A model generated the notes under the pieces. It had not been told where the DNA came from. It saw only the letters and a list, made by a program, of their open reading frames with translations, and searched no databases. Below are positions 1-12,386 of a DNA stretch of 64,000 bases, one piece after another. The stretch's first letter is position 1; each line of letters begins with the position of its first letter. The position numbers and the translations under genes were made by a program. Origin of the DNA: Spirodela intermedia (Eukaryota; Streptophyta; Magnoliopsida; Alismatales; Araceae); contig LR746273.1 of NCBI GenBank assembly GCA_902729315.2, positions 2,519,001 to 2,583,000 of the forward strand, given 5' to 3'.

Positions 1-13
1 TAGAGGGGTCCGG

Positions 14-1642
14 ATGGGCTTCTCCGCGCTGTATCTTCCGACGGTGGGGGTGGTGGGAATGATGATGGCGGCAAGCCCTCTGGCAGTGCTGGGCTACGCG
101 GCGTGTGGCTTGGTGGTGCTGCGGATGATCGTCTCCTTCAGGTTCCTGCTGCCGCTGGCGGCGCGGCGCTGGCGGGAGCTGGAGGACAGGCTCCATTCGT
201 ACCAGCACTACAAGATCCCCCGGTACAACGAGAACCTGCAGGAGAATCCCCTCTACCGGAAGGCGGTGGCGTACGTCTCATCGCTCCCCTCTCTCGAGGA
301 CTCCGACTACGCCAACATCTTCTCCGCCACCGCCGGCCCCAAGAAGCTCGCCGGCGGCGACCACCTGTCCCTTCGGCTGGACGCCGGCCGCAGCATGCGA
401 GACTCCTTCCTCGGCGCCCGCATCTCCTGGACCAACGTCTCCGACGCTGCCCTGGTTCTGAGGGTCCGCCGGGAGGACAAGCGCCGTGTCCTCCGACCCT
501 ACCTCAACCACGTCGAGTCGGTCGCCGACGAGCTCGAGCAGGCCCGCCGGGAGGTCCGCCTTTACACGAATTGCACCGGCGAAGGGGCCGGGGAGAGCCA
601 CCCGTGGAGGTCGGTGCCCTTCGCGCACCCTTCGACGCTGGAGACGATCGCTATGGATGCGGACCTGAAGAACCGCATCCGCTCCGATCTGGAGGCCTTC
701 CTGAAGAACAAGGCCTACTACCACCGCCTGGGGAGGGTCTGGAAGAGGAGCTACCTCCTCTACGGCGCCCCCGGCACCGGCAAGTCGAGCTTCGTGGCCG
801 CCATGGCCAAGTTCCTGAGCTACGACGTCTACGATCTCGACCTGGCCCGCGTGGCCGATGGGGCCGACCTGAAGGCGATGCTCCTGCGGACGAACCCGCG
901 GTCTGTCATCGTGGTGGAGGACATCGACCGGCACCTGCACGGACCGGAGGGGGGCAGCCTCTCGGGGATGCTGAGCTTCATGGACGGGATATTCTCCTGC
1001 TGCGGGGAGGAGCGGGTGATGGTGTTCACCATGAACGGGAGGAAGGAGGAGGTGGACCCGGCGGTGCTCCGCCCGGGCCGGCTAGACGTGCACATTCACT
1101 TCCCCCTCTGTGACTTCACCGCCTTCAAGACGCTGGCAGGGAGCTATCTGGGGCTCAAGGACCACAAGCTCTACCCCCAGGTGGAGGAGATCTTCCAGGC
1201 GGGGGCGAGCCTCAGCCACGCAGAGATCGGCGAGATCCTGATTGCTAACAGGGGGTCGCCATCGCGGGCGCTCAAGACGGTGATCAGCGCCCTGCAGCAG
1301 ATGCAGCGGGGGCAGCAGCAGGTAGGAGGGGCGGCGGGGAGGATGGGAGCCGCCCTTTTGGGGAGGATCGGCGGCGGCGGAGGCATGGGGCGGTGGCGGA
1401 CGGGGGACGGCGGCGGCGCCAAGGCGGCACCGGCCGAGGAAGGAGGGCTACAGGGCTGCTCCGACCCGAGCGGCCCCTTGGGGACGGGGCCCAAGGAAGG
1501 GACGTTGAAGGACTTCCGCAAAATTTATGGGCTCCTCAAGATGCGTGGAGGTAGCAGGAAGGAAGCCAACGAGACGCCGTCAGTCGACATGGCCGCCGCC
1601 GCCGCCGCCGTAGACAAGGACACACCCGCAGAGCGTCCATAG
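14..1642 (+). CDS. BCS1-like AAA-ATPase (plant AATP1/At2g46620-like), single exon
   Basis: A 542-residue membrane-anchored AAA+ ATPase of the plant mitochondrial BCS1-like family; such proteins probably remodel or translocate protein substrates, but the substrate of this subgroup is unknown. A hydrophobic segment at about residues 17-48 is the likely membrane anchor, followed by the conserved AAA-associated N-terminal region. The Walker A motif GAPGTGKS is at residues 251-258 (K257). Walker B reads VIVVEDID at 298-305. The second region of homology, with MNGRKEEVDPAVLRPGRLD, follows and carries the expected Arg fingers. The tail after about residue 430 is Gly/Ala-rich and low in complexity, ending in a poly-Ala run encoded by (GCC)n, and makes the protein longer than the roughly 490 residues I recall for the Arabidopsis relative. 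The ATG at 14 fits the family's N-terminus; the promoter lies outside the window. Coding GC is very high. Confidence 0.9.
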   Translation: MGFSALYLPTVGVVGMMMAASPLAVLGYAACGLVVLRMIVSFRFLLPLAARRWRELEDRLHSYQHYKIPRYNENLQENPLYRKAVAYVSSLPSLEDSDYANIFSATAGPKKLAGGDHLSLRLDAGRSMRDSFLGARISWTNVSDAALVLRVRREDKRRVLRPYLNHVESVADELEQARREVRLYTNCTGEGAGESHPWRSVPFAHPSTLETIAMDADLKNRIRSDLEAFLKNKAYYHRLGRVWKRSYLLYGAPGTGKSSFVAAMAKFLSYDVYDLDLARVADGADLKAMLLRTNPRSVIVVEDIDRHLHGPEGGSLSGMLSFMDGIFSCCGEERVMVFTMNGRKEEVDPAVLRPGRLDVHIHFPLCDFTAFKTLAGSYLGLKDHKLYPQVEEIFQAGASLSHAEIGEILIANRGSPSRALKTVISALQQMQRGQQQVGGAAGRMGAALLGRIGGGGGMGRWRTGDGGGAKAAPAEEGGLQGCSDPSGPLGTGPKEGTLKDFRKIYGLLKMRGGSRKEANETPSVDMAAAAAAVDKDTPAERP

Positions 1643-2678
1643 CCTCCCCCCGGCCCCCTCTTCGCCGCCGGCGTCCACCAATTGGATTTTTTTTAAAATT
1701 TTTCGTACAGAACACAGAATACAGAAGAAAAGAAAGATGTAAGGCAACAAGAGCGAGCATGTTTAAAATTGTAGAACTCTATCTCTTTAAGCTTTTACAG
1801 AGGGGCAGGAGAGGAGAGCCCCGCATCCGCCATTAATACAGACGAGTGACAGCTTTCCAGAGCATCGGCCTCCATCTTCTCGGCGGTGCGACCCGAAGGC
1901 ACCATGACGTCGCCGGTGGGGCTCCCCCATCTCCTCGAGGGTATCTGATTCCCACCTATACTGAGAGCAGGGAGATACGAACCGAAGAACGAGGATTTTT
2001 TTTTTTAATAAAAAAACGTGCCTTCTCTTCCAGTTCAAGGGACAAAATCCTTCATTCGATATTGCCTGAGGCTGACGACGAACGCTGTGCATTCAGCTAG
2101 AAGGTTCCCTCTCGCTTCTGGCTTATCCTCTTTTCTCTCTCATCCTGTCCGCCTCCCTCGACCCATCTCTCCATGTCTCAATCTCTCATCTCTCCTCCGT
2201 TCCTTCTCTTCCATTCTCTCTCCGTCGCTCTCCCCTCCCTCTATCTCACCGTTTCTTTTTCTCTTCCTCCGTCTCTCTCTCAACCTCTCCCCTCCCTCTC
2301 TCCTTAGGATCTCGTCAATGGGGTCCCACCTAATCTCCTCTCACCCACTGGGTCTGACCTGAGAGACAAAATATCTCAAGTCGAAGAGAGCGTATGCCAG
2401 TATTAAGTTTATTAAACTTTGGCGGCTATTTCTGACTTCCTCCCTATCCATGTTGTCGTCGGAGGGTTGAATCTGTAGGTCAAATACTAGACCTAGTCAA
2501 CGCAACGTGGGCTAATGACAGTTGGCCATGTATAACATATGCCTAACTAGATACCCGTTTGATCAGGATAGGCGCCTTCTGATGGGCTTGGAATAGTGGA
2601 CAAGGCCCATTATGTGGAGAGGACTAAGAGGCGCCGCTTTCTTTGTATTCGTCGTCGGTCCTCCGGGGGGCGGCGGGG
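1643..2678. other. Spacer between the AAA-ATPase and ERCC1, with a pyrimidine-rich tract
   Basis: This stretch should hold the 3' UTR of the ATPase and the promoter and 5' UTR of ERCC1. The segment at about 2100-2310 is extremely rich in C and T (TCTC/CCTC runs) on the plus strand, like pyrimidine patches near plant transcription starts, although it lies about 370 bp upstream of the ERCC1 ATG. Short open frames here are low in complexity and have no recognisable domain. Confidence 0.5.
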
Positions 2679-5600
2679 ATGGAAGACGGCGGCGGAGAGG
2701 AGGAGCGGCGGCGGGAGAGAACCGGGAAGAAGAGCGTCCTAATGATTCCCTCCTACCAGAGGGCGGCTACCGACGTCGAGGGAGGGGGTGGTACCCCCTG
2801 CTCTTCCGCGTCAGTCCCTCAGCCCAGCGCTTCGTCCTTCTCTCAGGCCTTCTCTTTCGTCAAGAGCTCGGAGTTTTACTCCCCGCCCCCACCTCCGCCT
2901 CCCTGTCCTTCTCAGACTCCGGAGAATGCCCTCGGGTGAGTGAGTGGCCTTGTTTCTTTGCGGTTTCGAGACAATTTGTACTCGTGCAATCTCGAACAGC
3001 TGGTTTCCTTGTGAAGGTATCATGCCGCAGCACAGTCTGACAATCCGGTGGGGGAAATGTCTGCTTCTTCTTCTTCTTCTTCTTCCCAGAATTTTTCCGC
3101 CCAGAACCGCAATGCGATCCTCGTTAGCCATAGACAGGTCGGTCTGCCGTTTTTCGATTGCGGGAGGAAATCGCGCACTTGCTCTTTTCCAGTGTCAGGA
3201 AAATTTCCTGAGATTCTTCTTGGGCGCACGTGTTCTTCTTTCCATTTGTAGAAAGGGAATCCATTGCTTAAGCATATAAGGAACGTGAAGTGGGTGTTCG
3301 CGGACGTTGTATGCGACTACTTGCTTGGACAGAACTCCTGTGCATTATATATTAGGTAGCCATGACCTTCTGCGTCTTCTTGTATTTTCTATTGAAGTCT
3401 GTGCTGGTGTTTCTGTTCTTGTTATTAACTTTCTTTTGAGATATTATTGTTATCTATCTGGCGGCTTTCAAATCAATGCTTTGTTTGTACAACTTGAATC
3501 TCGAAGAATTTAGAACCCATTTCTTCCTTTCTATTTTGGATGGAAAGTTGCCTGAGAGAGAGAGTGACTGAGAGTTAGGACACGATATATGGAGTGACAA
3601 ATTTTCAGCAAGAAACAGGCGCTAGATTTAGACGAGGGAAAGATTATTAGCGAAACTCTGAAGCTATTAAGCTATCTAATGAAGCACGAAATCTACTGTC
3701 TTCTTCGCTGTTGGCATCATACAGTGTCTCAGAGGGGATTAAGTAAACTTGAAGGTACAAAAGCAAAAAAATTAAGTTTTCAGTTCATGGCTCGCCCAAA
3801 GGGGCCATGCCTTCTGTTAAAAGATCATGTGCTTGTGCAATTTTTTATGATCTATATCCCTGCCCTTGTGTTCGGTAATCTCAAAAAGATGGATTGTGTA
3901 CTATTCTTTCCCTCTGCCCAGTTACACAAAATCGATTCAAATCAGAGGAGGAATTTGTAGCATATTGTATGCTGGCCTGGAAAGGTCTCCATATCACAGG
4001 ACACGTTTTTTTATTCTTCTATGCTATGTTGTGGACATTTAAAATGTGTTCATTCCATTAGGATCTGTTTAAGATCCAATAATGTCTCTGTGCTTTAGTT
4101 TTCTGCACGATTGTCAACAAAACCTTCAATCTCTTTCAGTTCTGTAAAATAGTTGAATTTGAATATTAAGTCAGCGTATGAAAGATGTTGTGTTGATGTT
4201 CCAGTGTATGATTGATTTAATTACGAAATTCATCACATAAATACGACCAAAATGAAATATGATTAGGACACATTTTCCTAGGCTGGGATTTTAAATTTCC
4301 TTAGGAATTGTAATCAAAACGAGGCATGGGTCTGTTTTACATTATTTAGTGGATTGGATAATGTGACATCTTGTCTAGGGGAGCTTCATTTGTCATCTTC
4401 TAACCTCCATTCGGCCGCCTTAATGAAAAAAGATATGTAATGCCCGTTTTTAATGTCAATGAGAGGGAAGACCTAACATTAGCTTGATAAATGTGGGTAG
4501 AAGACAGTGTAGGAAATTGAAATCTAAGGTGCTACGAGCAAAACATTTTGAATTGATCTATTGGCCTGAAAAATGATTACAAGCTAATGTTTTATCAACA
4601 CTGTTTTTTCAAAGCATTTCCTGCCATTGGTGTTCGATTTCTAGCAATTATGCATGCGTTCTGATAGATATCTGAATCAGACTACCTTGTAAAGCTTTTT
4701 GCCTTTCAATCATGTTCTTCTGTGTACAATAAACTGAACATTCTATGAAACAACCATTAGGATTTCCTTTTGACTCATTTGCCCATTTTGTGCAGCCTTC
4801 GTTATCATCTTCTTCATCCTGATTACTTGTATTATCGTATAAGAGAACTGCAGAAGAATTTTAAGCTTCGTGTTGTTCTGTGTCATGTTGATGTGGTAAG
4901 CACTACTTTTCTGTGCGTTTCTCAAACTATTTAAAATTTTGGGAGCCGATACATTGTTGTGATCTTTCATAACATTGTGGCATTTGATGAAGAGATCCCA
5001 CACAAAGACAAAGCAAGAAGAAGAATAAGTGAAAGAAATAGGAAAGAAAGGGGTTTTAGGTCATGATGATGGATAACAAAGTATGTCCTCTGCATAAATG
5101 AAGTAAAGTAGTCTCACTCCACCACCATCAACTTTTTTTTTTCCCTTCTGTCTTATATGCGTTAACCTTCTTAATGTGTAAAAATAGTGTTAAAATGAAA
5201 ATGAATATACCAAAATACCATCCTTTTGTTATCCTTTATTATATATTTGGGAAAGATAAATATAGTGACAAATCGCGAGTAAACATAAACCTTACCTTGA
5301 GAACAGATGGGCGTAAGTTCCAATATATGATGTCAATTGATCTAAATTGAATATACTGGAGGCACCCCAAATCAAGGAATACGGGAAATTCTACCGATTC
5401 ATGTCAACTCCTGGATTAATTAGACTGTCAGGTTCTCTTGTTGCTTGTAACCTTTGATTAAACGTTATGGATGAATAAATCTGTGTTTTGGCCATCAAAT
5501 GACTAGCGTAGGTTCCTTGGACTACGGTGAAAGAGGGACATATGAATTCACCTCCAGTTCTCATAGTCATATGTTATCCTCAGCACTGCGCCTATCCTTG

Positions 5601-8600
5601 GAAGCTTCTCCATTCATCAAGGATTATTGGTTTGTGTCAATGTTTCCTTTGCTAATGGATATGGTCTTCCCAACTTTAGCAGCACAAGATTTTGAAAAAC
5701 CTCTAGTTGACATCGGTGCCCTTTAATGTATCATTTTGAAACCTAGATATTTTTTCCGCTCATTCGTAGGTTGATGTAGCTAAGCCTTTACTCGAGGTCA
5801 CAAGGACATCATTGCTACATGATTGCACTCTTTTATGTGGTTGGAGGTATAATTCTTGTTCTTTTTATTTCTTTTTCCGTGAATATTTATTTTTGCCTTG
5901 TTGATACATATTCGAGAAAGGCTTCCAGTAAAAAAATTATTAATTTGGTGGAGAATCATGTAGTGATAATTCTCAAGTTTTAAATGGATTTTAATCTGTA
6001 TGCTGCTGACCTTCAACATCTTAGTTGAGTTGTACTTTCCGTCAACAAATTTTGCAACGAAGGATCAATTTACATTAAAAGATCCTATTGTATCAATTGA
6101 CTTTTTATTTCTTATATGCGAAAGTTCTCATTATTTTACATGGCCATCCCGAAATGTTGAGGTATGCAAAACCTAGCAACAGAAGATTAAGGGTTCGTTT
6201 TGCCATCATGGCATGAATATGGACTTTCTCCAGAATAAATGAACAGAGAGAAAATATTAACTCTTCCAAGGGAACCATGTGCCGTTAATCTGCCTATAAT
6301 TGGCTCATATTCATCAGTACCTACTGAGTGAGATATTTCCCATGATTGCCAAAGCGCTCAGGTTGTTGTTGCCATTTATTCTCCTCATGTCATATATTTA
6401 TGAGTGACGCACATATTTTTGTTTTGTTTTAGAGAAAGGGTAGCACTACCCACCATGCAGGAAAAAAATCCAGTATTCGCCATTAAGGGGGTATTATTGA
6501 GGTCAGTGATAAATGGAGTGCCATGGGAATCTAATGCTAGACAAACCTAGCGAGCCTAAAGGTCATGGCTTCTGGTGAACATACCCTACCAGGTAGGTAA
6601 CGAACATGGCAAGTTCTAATTCTGAACTATACAACCTTGGGATGTTAATTATCTAGAAGAAAAATACAAGAAATCCATCAAAAGGAACCAGACTTGAATG
6701 AGATATGATGTAATTTAATCAGTACCTATAAATGACTGTTCTGGTCTACTTACGAAAATATAAATAATTTGCATCGTGTAGAATCCAAGGCAATACACTG
6801 GGTGATAAGCAGATGATTAAGTTGACTCCATCTCATAGTGCATATAAACATGGACGTATCTTGGCATAAATGGTTTTGAAGCTATGGTTGGGAGAATGGG
6901 AGTTTTTTGAAGCTATGATAGAATCGTCCACGTCCAGGCTGTAAAATGAAACTTCAAGTTATAATTCGTGCTTTTATTTGGAACTTGTCTCCCCTTGCCT
7001 GGGATGTACTTCAAGATCTTTTTGGCATGGCTGTGTATCCTGCAATACTACAAGTTGAATCCAGGAAAAAACTGACTGGAACCTGTCACTTTGTCCGGTC
7101 ACCTACAGATCATCAGGGTTATGTCCACTTCAACAAGGAAATTAGGAAAAAAAAATAATCTTGAATAAATTGGTGAAATGAATATCATATTTCGTTGCCT
7201 GACTCTGGATTAGATATTCGGGATTACCCCAGAGAGAAAATGCTTAAAATTAGTGATATAGAAGTACAGAATTGGAATAAAATTGACAGTGGTAAACATG
7301 GACATATTTGGGTTGTTATGAATCTAAAGAGGATATTTTCATTATTCACGGTAATCTACACAATCAATAGCGGATTCATGTTTTTGTTCGTCAGACTAGA
7401 TCAGTGGATGCAGTGGGTAGCGTGTTTCAAGCGTTTCATATGATAGATTAAGACCAACTATTTGAGAAGGGAAATTTTGCAAGAGGTAGTGTTGAGAGGC
7501 ATCATGTGCAGTAATGCTTGGACATGGGGAATGGTATCATGGCTTAAGAGTTAGAGATGCGAATGAGAAAGTGGATGATTGGCAAAACACTGAGACAGAG
7601 GTGTAGGAAAAGGTTACGGGTGGTACAGATAAGGCTTGAAAAGTGAACATAGGTGGTCTGCAAATGTGCACAAATTAAAGGTATTATATAATGGAGGAAG
7701 GTGGGAAAAAGAAAAAAAACTGGTCCTTCAAAGAATTGTAATAAAACGGAGGATTGCATGGCTTAGCTTGCCTGATGTCAGAAGTTAGGTACCTATCGTT
7801 GGGCTCCTAACAAAAGATATAATCAACGACATTACAAGCAACCTCTCCCACAATGATTTCAGCACCATGACCATAATAGCAATGATAAAAGAGGAGCCTC
7901 TAGGTGAAGTGATTCTCTTCTCCTTAAGCTGATGCCTATGATAGAAAGCTACAGTCCTTTCTGTCCAAGATAAGATGATCTGACAGTTGTTTGGACATGA
8001 CTGATGATGTTTTTTCAAACTGCATATATTACTTGATGCAAACCATTCAAGGATAAACAGTCTGAAAAATCTCTTCAACTACTCAAATCATAGAACATTT
8101 GCTAGGTTATATAAACATTAACCTGGCCACTGAACAAGGAAACTACATAGGTTAAGAAAGCTGACCAACTAGGACACTGACAGACCAGGAAACTAACGAA
8201 CTAGGAAACCGCTCTCAACTAGCTAAATGACCAACAAAAACTTACTCCAGTTACACATTTTTCCGCATTACCTAATCTCAGCCAAATTGTGTGGTATTTT
8301 TTCTCTAAAATTATGACTATTTATCATATGTTAGGATCCCGATGGGCCTTATGTCAGCAGAAGTTGGAGGGAGTGTGGATCACGTGGGTGTTAAGTTAGA
8401 GGTTTTTTTGCTACTTTCGTGGAGGGGTGATAGGGGAATTTAGGGCTGGATTATGGGAGGAAGGGTTACGGGCTGTTTTTTAGGGTTTCAGGCAGCAGCA
8501 TCGCAGCAGTGTTAGCCCTCTCGAACGACTAACAAAGGGAGAGTTGGCCCTCTCAAAAGGCCAACAAGGGGATTCCTAACTCTTGGATTCGTCCTCAGTG

Positions 8601-11600
8601 TGAATCTGGTGTGACTTTTCTATTTCATGTGTTCAATCTTCATTTTCTGTCTTGTTTTGTCTTGTAGTCCTATCAACTAGTATCAGAGTCATCGGAGAGC
8701 CCACATTCCACAGGTTCTAGGTTCAATGGTGCTCAAGTCCCACAACAGTAGGTTAGATATTCTAGAGAAACAAACAGCAGAGGCGAAGTCGAAAATGGGT
8801 GAGATGAAATCCAAGATGACTGAAGTGAAGTCCGAGATATGAGAGATGGAAGTCCAAGCTACAGTGACTACTTGAAATTGAGAAGAATATAGAGAGTTTG
8901 AACTAGGCAATTGAAGGGGTCGAAAGCTAAGTGATAAAAACCCGTGGAAGAGGAAGAAACAAGTGCCTTGACGCTGATAACAGCTCAAGACGATCAACAA
9001 GACATAATACAAGTACAAGAATAGAATTTTATGCGAGTCCAAGATTAGGGGCGGAGCCAATCAGCAACATTGAGCCTTGTAGAGGAGAACGGCGATTGGA
9101 GATGCCACTGTTCGGCAGAGGGATCCCTGTTGAGTGGGTATTCTGTGTTGAATTATTCTTCTCCATGAACAAGATGACAGAGGCAAAACGATTGATGGTG
9201 ATATGAGTGACTTCTGAAGATGAAGCACTGGTGTGGTTTTGTTGAACTGAAGCACGAAGCTCTTTCAGGAGTTGGAAGAATCTGAAACACCAATTGTTGC
9301 TGTGTTTCAGCTCCTCACAGTGGGAAGTATACGTGAACAGTTCCTAGATGTAAAATAGCAGGGATCTATTGGAGAATGCAGGAGAGATTTTTGAAATCAT
9401 GTCTGCTTAAATGGAAGGACTGCCTGAAGAAGTTCTGAAGAGTAAATTTATCAAGACCTTGAAACCAGAGATCAGGGCGGAGATCAGAGTTTCCAAAGGA
9501 GTCGGTCTAAACTCAGTTATGGAGATGATGTACTTGGTAAAAGAAAGGAACAACGTCACTCTGAGTTATGGCCACAGTATAGCAACAATTTCATGGATTC
9601 CACATTAAGGATAAGGTGGACCTCACAAGGGGAGAGCAATGTTAGGAACCCTGTGGACCTTACGTCAGAAGAAGTTCAAGGGCGTGTGGTCAAGTGAGAG
9701 TTAAGTCGAGGTATTTTGCCAACTATCTTGGAGGGGTGAAAGGAGATATTAGGGCTGGATTATGAGAGGAACGGGTATGGATTGTTTTTTAAGGTTTCAG
9801 GCAGTGGCAAAGCAGGAGAACATTGGCCCTTTTGAACAGCTAACAGAGAGAGAGAGAGAGAGAGAGAGCCGGCCCTATTGAAAGGCCAACAAAGGGGATT
9901 CCTAACTCTAGGGTTCGTCCTCGAAATGAATCTGGTGTGAATTTGCTATTTTATGTCTTGTTTTGTTTTGGAGTCCTATCAAGGATAGCTGAGATGGTTT
10001 TAAGGTTTCAGGCAGTGACATAGATTCCTGTAAGTTTCTTTTTCTAAGGGAAATAACTTCTAGGCAACTGCTCTATTCCTGTTCTTTCTGCTGTAACTCT
10101 ACAGATGGGTATTGTCTCACCATTGCTTAGAATTCGACTTGATGGAAATATTTATATATTGGAAGTCATATTTTTAGGATAATTTCCAGGACAGATAGAT
10201 TTCACTGCCTCTGTTTTTTTTGTCGATTTTACATGCAGCTAATTTCTCTTCATTCTTGCTAGTTTGGAAGAATGCGGTCGTTACTTGGAGACTATAAAGG
10301 TTTATGAAAAAAAATCTGCAGATAGCATTCGAGAACAGATGGATACAGATTATTTATCCCGGGTACTTCTCTTATTCACTTGCTGTCTTTTCCAGATATA
10401 TTGGACCAAAATTTCAAAAGAGAACATCTAATTTCTATGTTGGAGAACGAAGTTGTTTCATTTCGTTGGCGTTATGTAATTTCTATGTTGGTTATATGAC
10501 AAGTCTGTGATTTGAAATACGACTGAATAACATCAATTCACAAACATTAGATTGGATGATAGCTTTCAGTGAGTTCTAAAGAATCACTAATATGGCACTT
10601 TTCTTTAGAAATAAATCCTTTGCCTTAGAAGATCATTATTAGTCGTTAATTTGCCAAAGCATTAATAGGTTCTAGGTTAGAGTAAGGTCAGGAGTTTAAG
10701 CTATATGTTACCATCATATGTAGGACGAGTCAAACTTTGGCGTCAATATTTGAGGTACTGTTTGGGCATTAACCTTCTAATTGGATACAGAAGATGGTTT
10801 TAACTCTTCCATCGAAGATTTTTAAGTATGGATCTTCTGAATACAAAAACTTTTAGGTTGAATAAGCATCAATTTAATTGTTCTTCCCAAGAAAACGTAT
10901 TCAACTTAACTTAATGCTGAACCAATAAACCCATATTCCCTGATCCGCCCTCTCAAAGGAATATGCGAGTATGTAAGCTGAGAATGGAACTGTTTTGTCA
11001 ACAAATCTCTTGATTAAGTTTCATAAATTTCTCATGATGGTTATTTTCTATGTTCAAGGGTTAGTGCTCATAAAGCAATTAGAGATCCTGATTTATTTTT
11101 CTTTCAATTAACCAGATTAATCTTCCTTTTTTATTTTGTAGCTAACTCATGCACTCACCACCATCCGGCATGTCAATAAGACTGACGTCATCACACTTGG
11201 TACTACATTTGGAGTAAGTACAAATTATCCATACTGTGTTCTTATTGTGCTTCAAATAAATATAAGAGCACATATATCCCCTGCGTAGTTGATTTCCTTT
11301 CATTTCCTCTTAAGACTAGTACAAGCCAATAGAACGAGTTTAGCAGCAGCATCAAAGTACAATGACTAAGGCGAAGGGGACATTGTAAATCGATTGTTTC
11401 TTCCTGCTCTAGTGATTCTATGGTACTGCAAAGCCGGATCATTGTCAGGCGATTTAACACAACTGTAGGGAAGATGATAGAGTAGATATTGAAGGTCTTC
11501 AGTAAACCTCTATTGACTTTGTTATTGAACTAATGCCAAGATTTGCATCAGCGAAGCAGTATCTCAGTGTTGTTGTCTCTTTAAATTTTTTTTCTTCTTC

Positions 11601-12386
11601 TCACGAAATGAATCACATGCAAAGTTCATAGATACTTTTGAAGGAACAACTTGAAACTCTCTCCAGAGCAAACTTGATTAGTATTGGGTGGGTTACATAT
11701 TTGGAAGAAAACCTAATTTGGCTGTGTCCTTGTTATCTATTATCTCATGATGGGAAATTATTCATTCGTTTGGTCTTTTTGATGCAGTCACTTTCAGGAA
11801 TAATGGATTCTTCTATGGAAGACCTTGCACGGTGCCCGGGGATTGGGGAGCAAAAGGTTATTTCCTTGTTCTTCAAATTTGCATCCAGATATGTGTTTTC
11901 TTCTAAAGTTGTTGAATCTCTATTAATATATATGTTAAACTCCTTTCTTTCCCAATGGAAATCAGTAGATTCTTGAAATTTCTCCAAAAACCCATTTTGT
12001 TCAAACTGTTACACCAAGCACCAAACTCTTGGCTCTCTTGATGAAGGTTCAACTCACAAGGAAAAGAAATGAACTCTGGGTCATTACAGGTGAAGCGTCT
12101 ATATGACACATTCCATAAGCCATTCAGGCGTGTCTCCTCCGAATCTACAGTCCCGCTGGGAGCTTCTGCTATGGAAAGCGCTCCCAGAGAACCACCTCTG
12201 GTGGCCAAGAATGATGAACTGGCTGTGGAAGGTACAGCAGATTCATCTAAAGATGGCAAGGAACCTGATTTCACCGTGAAATCTGCCTTGTCTACCGCCT
12301 TTGCAAAGTATTCCAGCAAGATCCGCAGCCGAGATAGGAAGAACCACTCTGTGGAAGGAGGAAGTGATGGAACATCAGGGGAATAA
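2679..12386 (+). CDS. ERCC1: DNA excision repair protein ERCC1 (Rad10 family), nine exons
   Basis: Non-catalytic partner of the XPF (RAD1/UVH1) structure-specific endonuclease, acting in the nucleus in nucleotide excision repair, crosslink repair and recombination. Exons by reading frame and splice sites: 2679-2935, 3017-3137, 3252-3355, 4796-4895, 5770-5846, 10263-10362, 11142-11213, 11788-11856, 12090-12386. They join in frame to 1197 nt, 398 residues, close to the roughly 410 recalled for Arabidopsis. The N-terminus is Pro/Ser-rich with [16 protein letters not shown] and a poly-Ser run. The central Rad10 domain runs from about residue 115 ([11 protein letters not shown], then [14 protein letters not shown]) to about 250 (QMDTDYLSR). 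A helix-hairpin-helix domain at about 254-312 includes [20 protein letters not shown]. The C-terminal tail is charged. Intron 5 is 4.4 kb and contains an LTR element. The exon 2 acceptor (AG at 3015-3016) is the least certain boundary: it is the only nearby AG I found that keeps the frame. Confidence 0.93.
3062..3086 (+). repeat. Coding trinucleotide microsatellite in ERCC1 exon 2
   Basis: A (TTC/TCT)n run encodes a stretch of about seven serines just ahead of the Rad10 domain. It lies in the disordered N-terminal region, so changes in length would keep the frame and are likely tolerated. Confidence 0.75.
8329..8675 (+). repeat. Left LTR of the intronic gag-only element
   Basis: Starts TGTTAGGATCC and ends TCCTATCA. 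It shares blocks with the right copy, including AGGGCTGGATTATG, GGTTTCAGGCAG, AGGCCAACAA and GGATTCCTAACTCT. Confidence 0.75.
9640..9981 (+). repeat. Right LTR of the intronic gag-only element
   Basis: Starts TGTTAGGAACC right after the polypurine tract and ends TCCTATCA. It differs from the left copy by many substitutions and by a (GA)n run at about 9845-9868, so the insertion is old. A short extra piece resembling the LTR interior (GGTTTTAAGGTTTCAGGCAGTG) follows at about 9994-10020, which suggests local rearrangement. Confidence 0.75.

Larger units (their letters stand above)
8329..9981 (+). mobile_element. Short Ty3/gypsy-type LTR element with gag but no pol (TR-GAG-like), in ERCC1 intron 5
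   Basis: Two direct repeats, about 8329-8675 and 9640-9981, both begin TGTTAGGA and end TCCTATCA, and they match along their length (roughly four fifths by eye). The sequence just inside the left repeat, TAGTATCAGAG, is one base off the usual plant primer-binding start TGGTATCAGAG (initiator Met tRNA). A purine-rich tract, AAGGGGAGAGCAA, directly precedes the right repeat. The 0.96 kb interior holds only gag remnants on the plus strand: a start near 8726, a block reading [20 protein letters not shown], then EALVWF, and [20 protein letters not shown] near 9420. Stop codons interrupt all of this. I see no protease, reverse transcriptase or integrase. No matching target-site duplication was found. 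The structure fits a non-autonomous gag-only element; an internally deleted gypsy copy is the alternative. Confidence 0.8.

Noticed and set aside
278-940. Open frame antisense to the AAA-ATPase
   Set aside because: GC-rich shadow frame with no family resemblance; the plus-strand frame carries complete AAA motifs.
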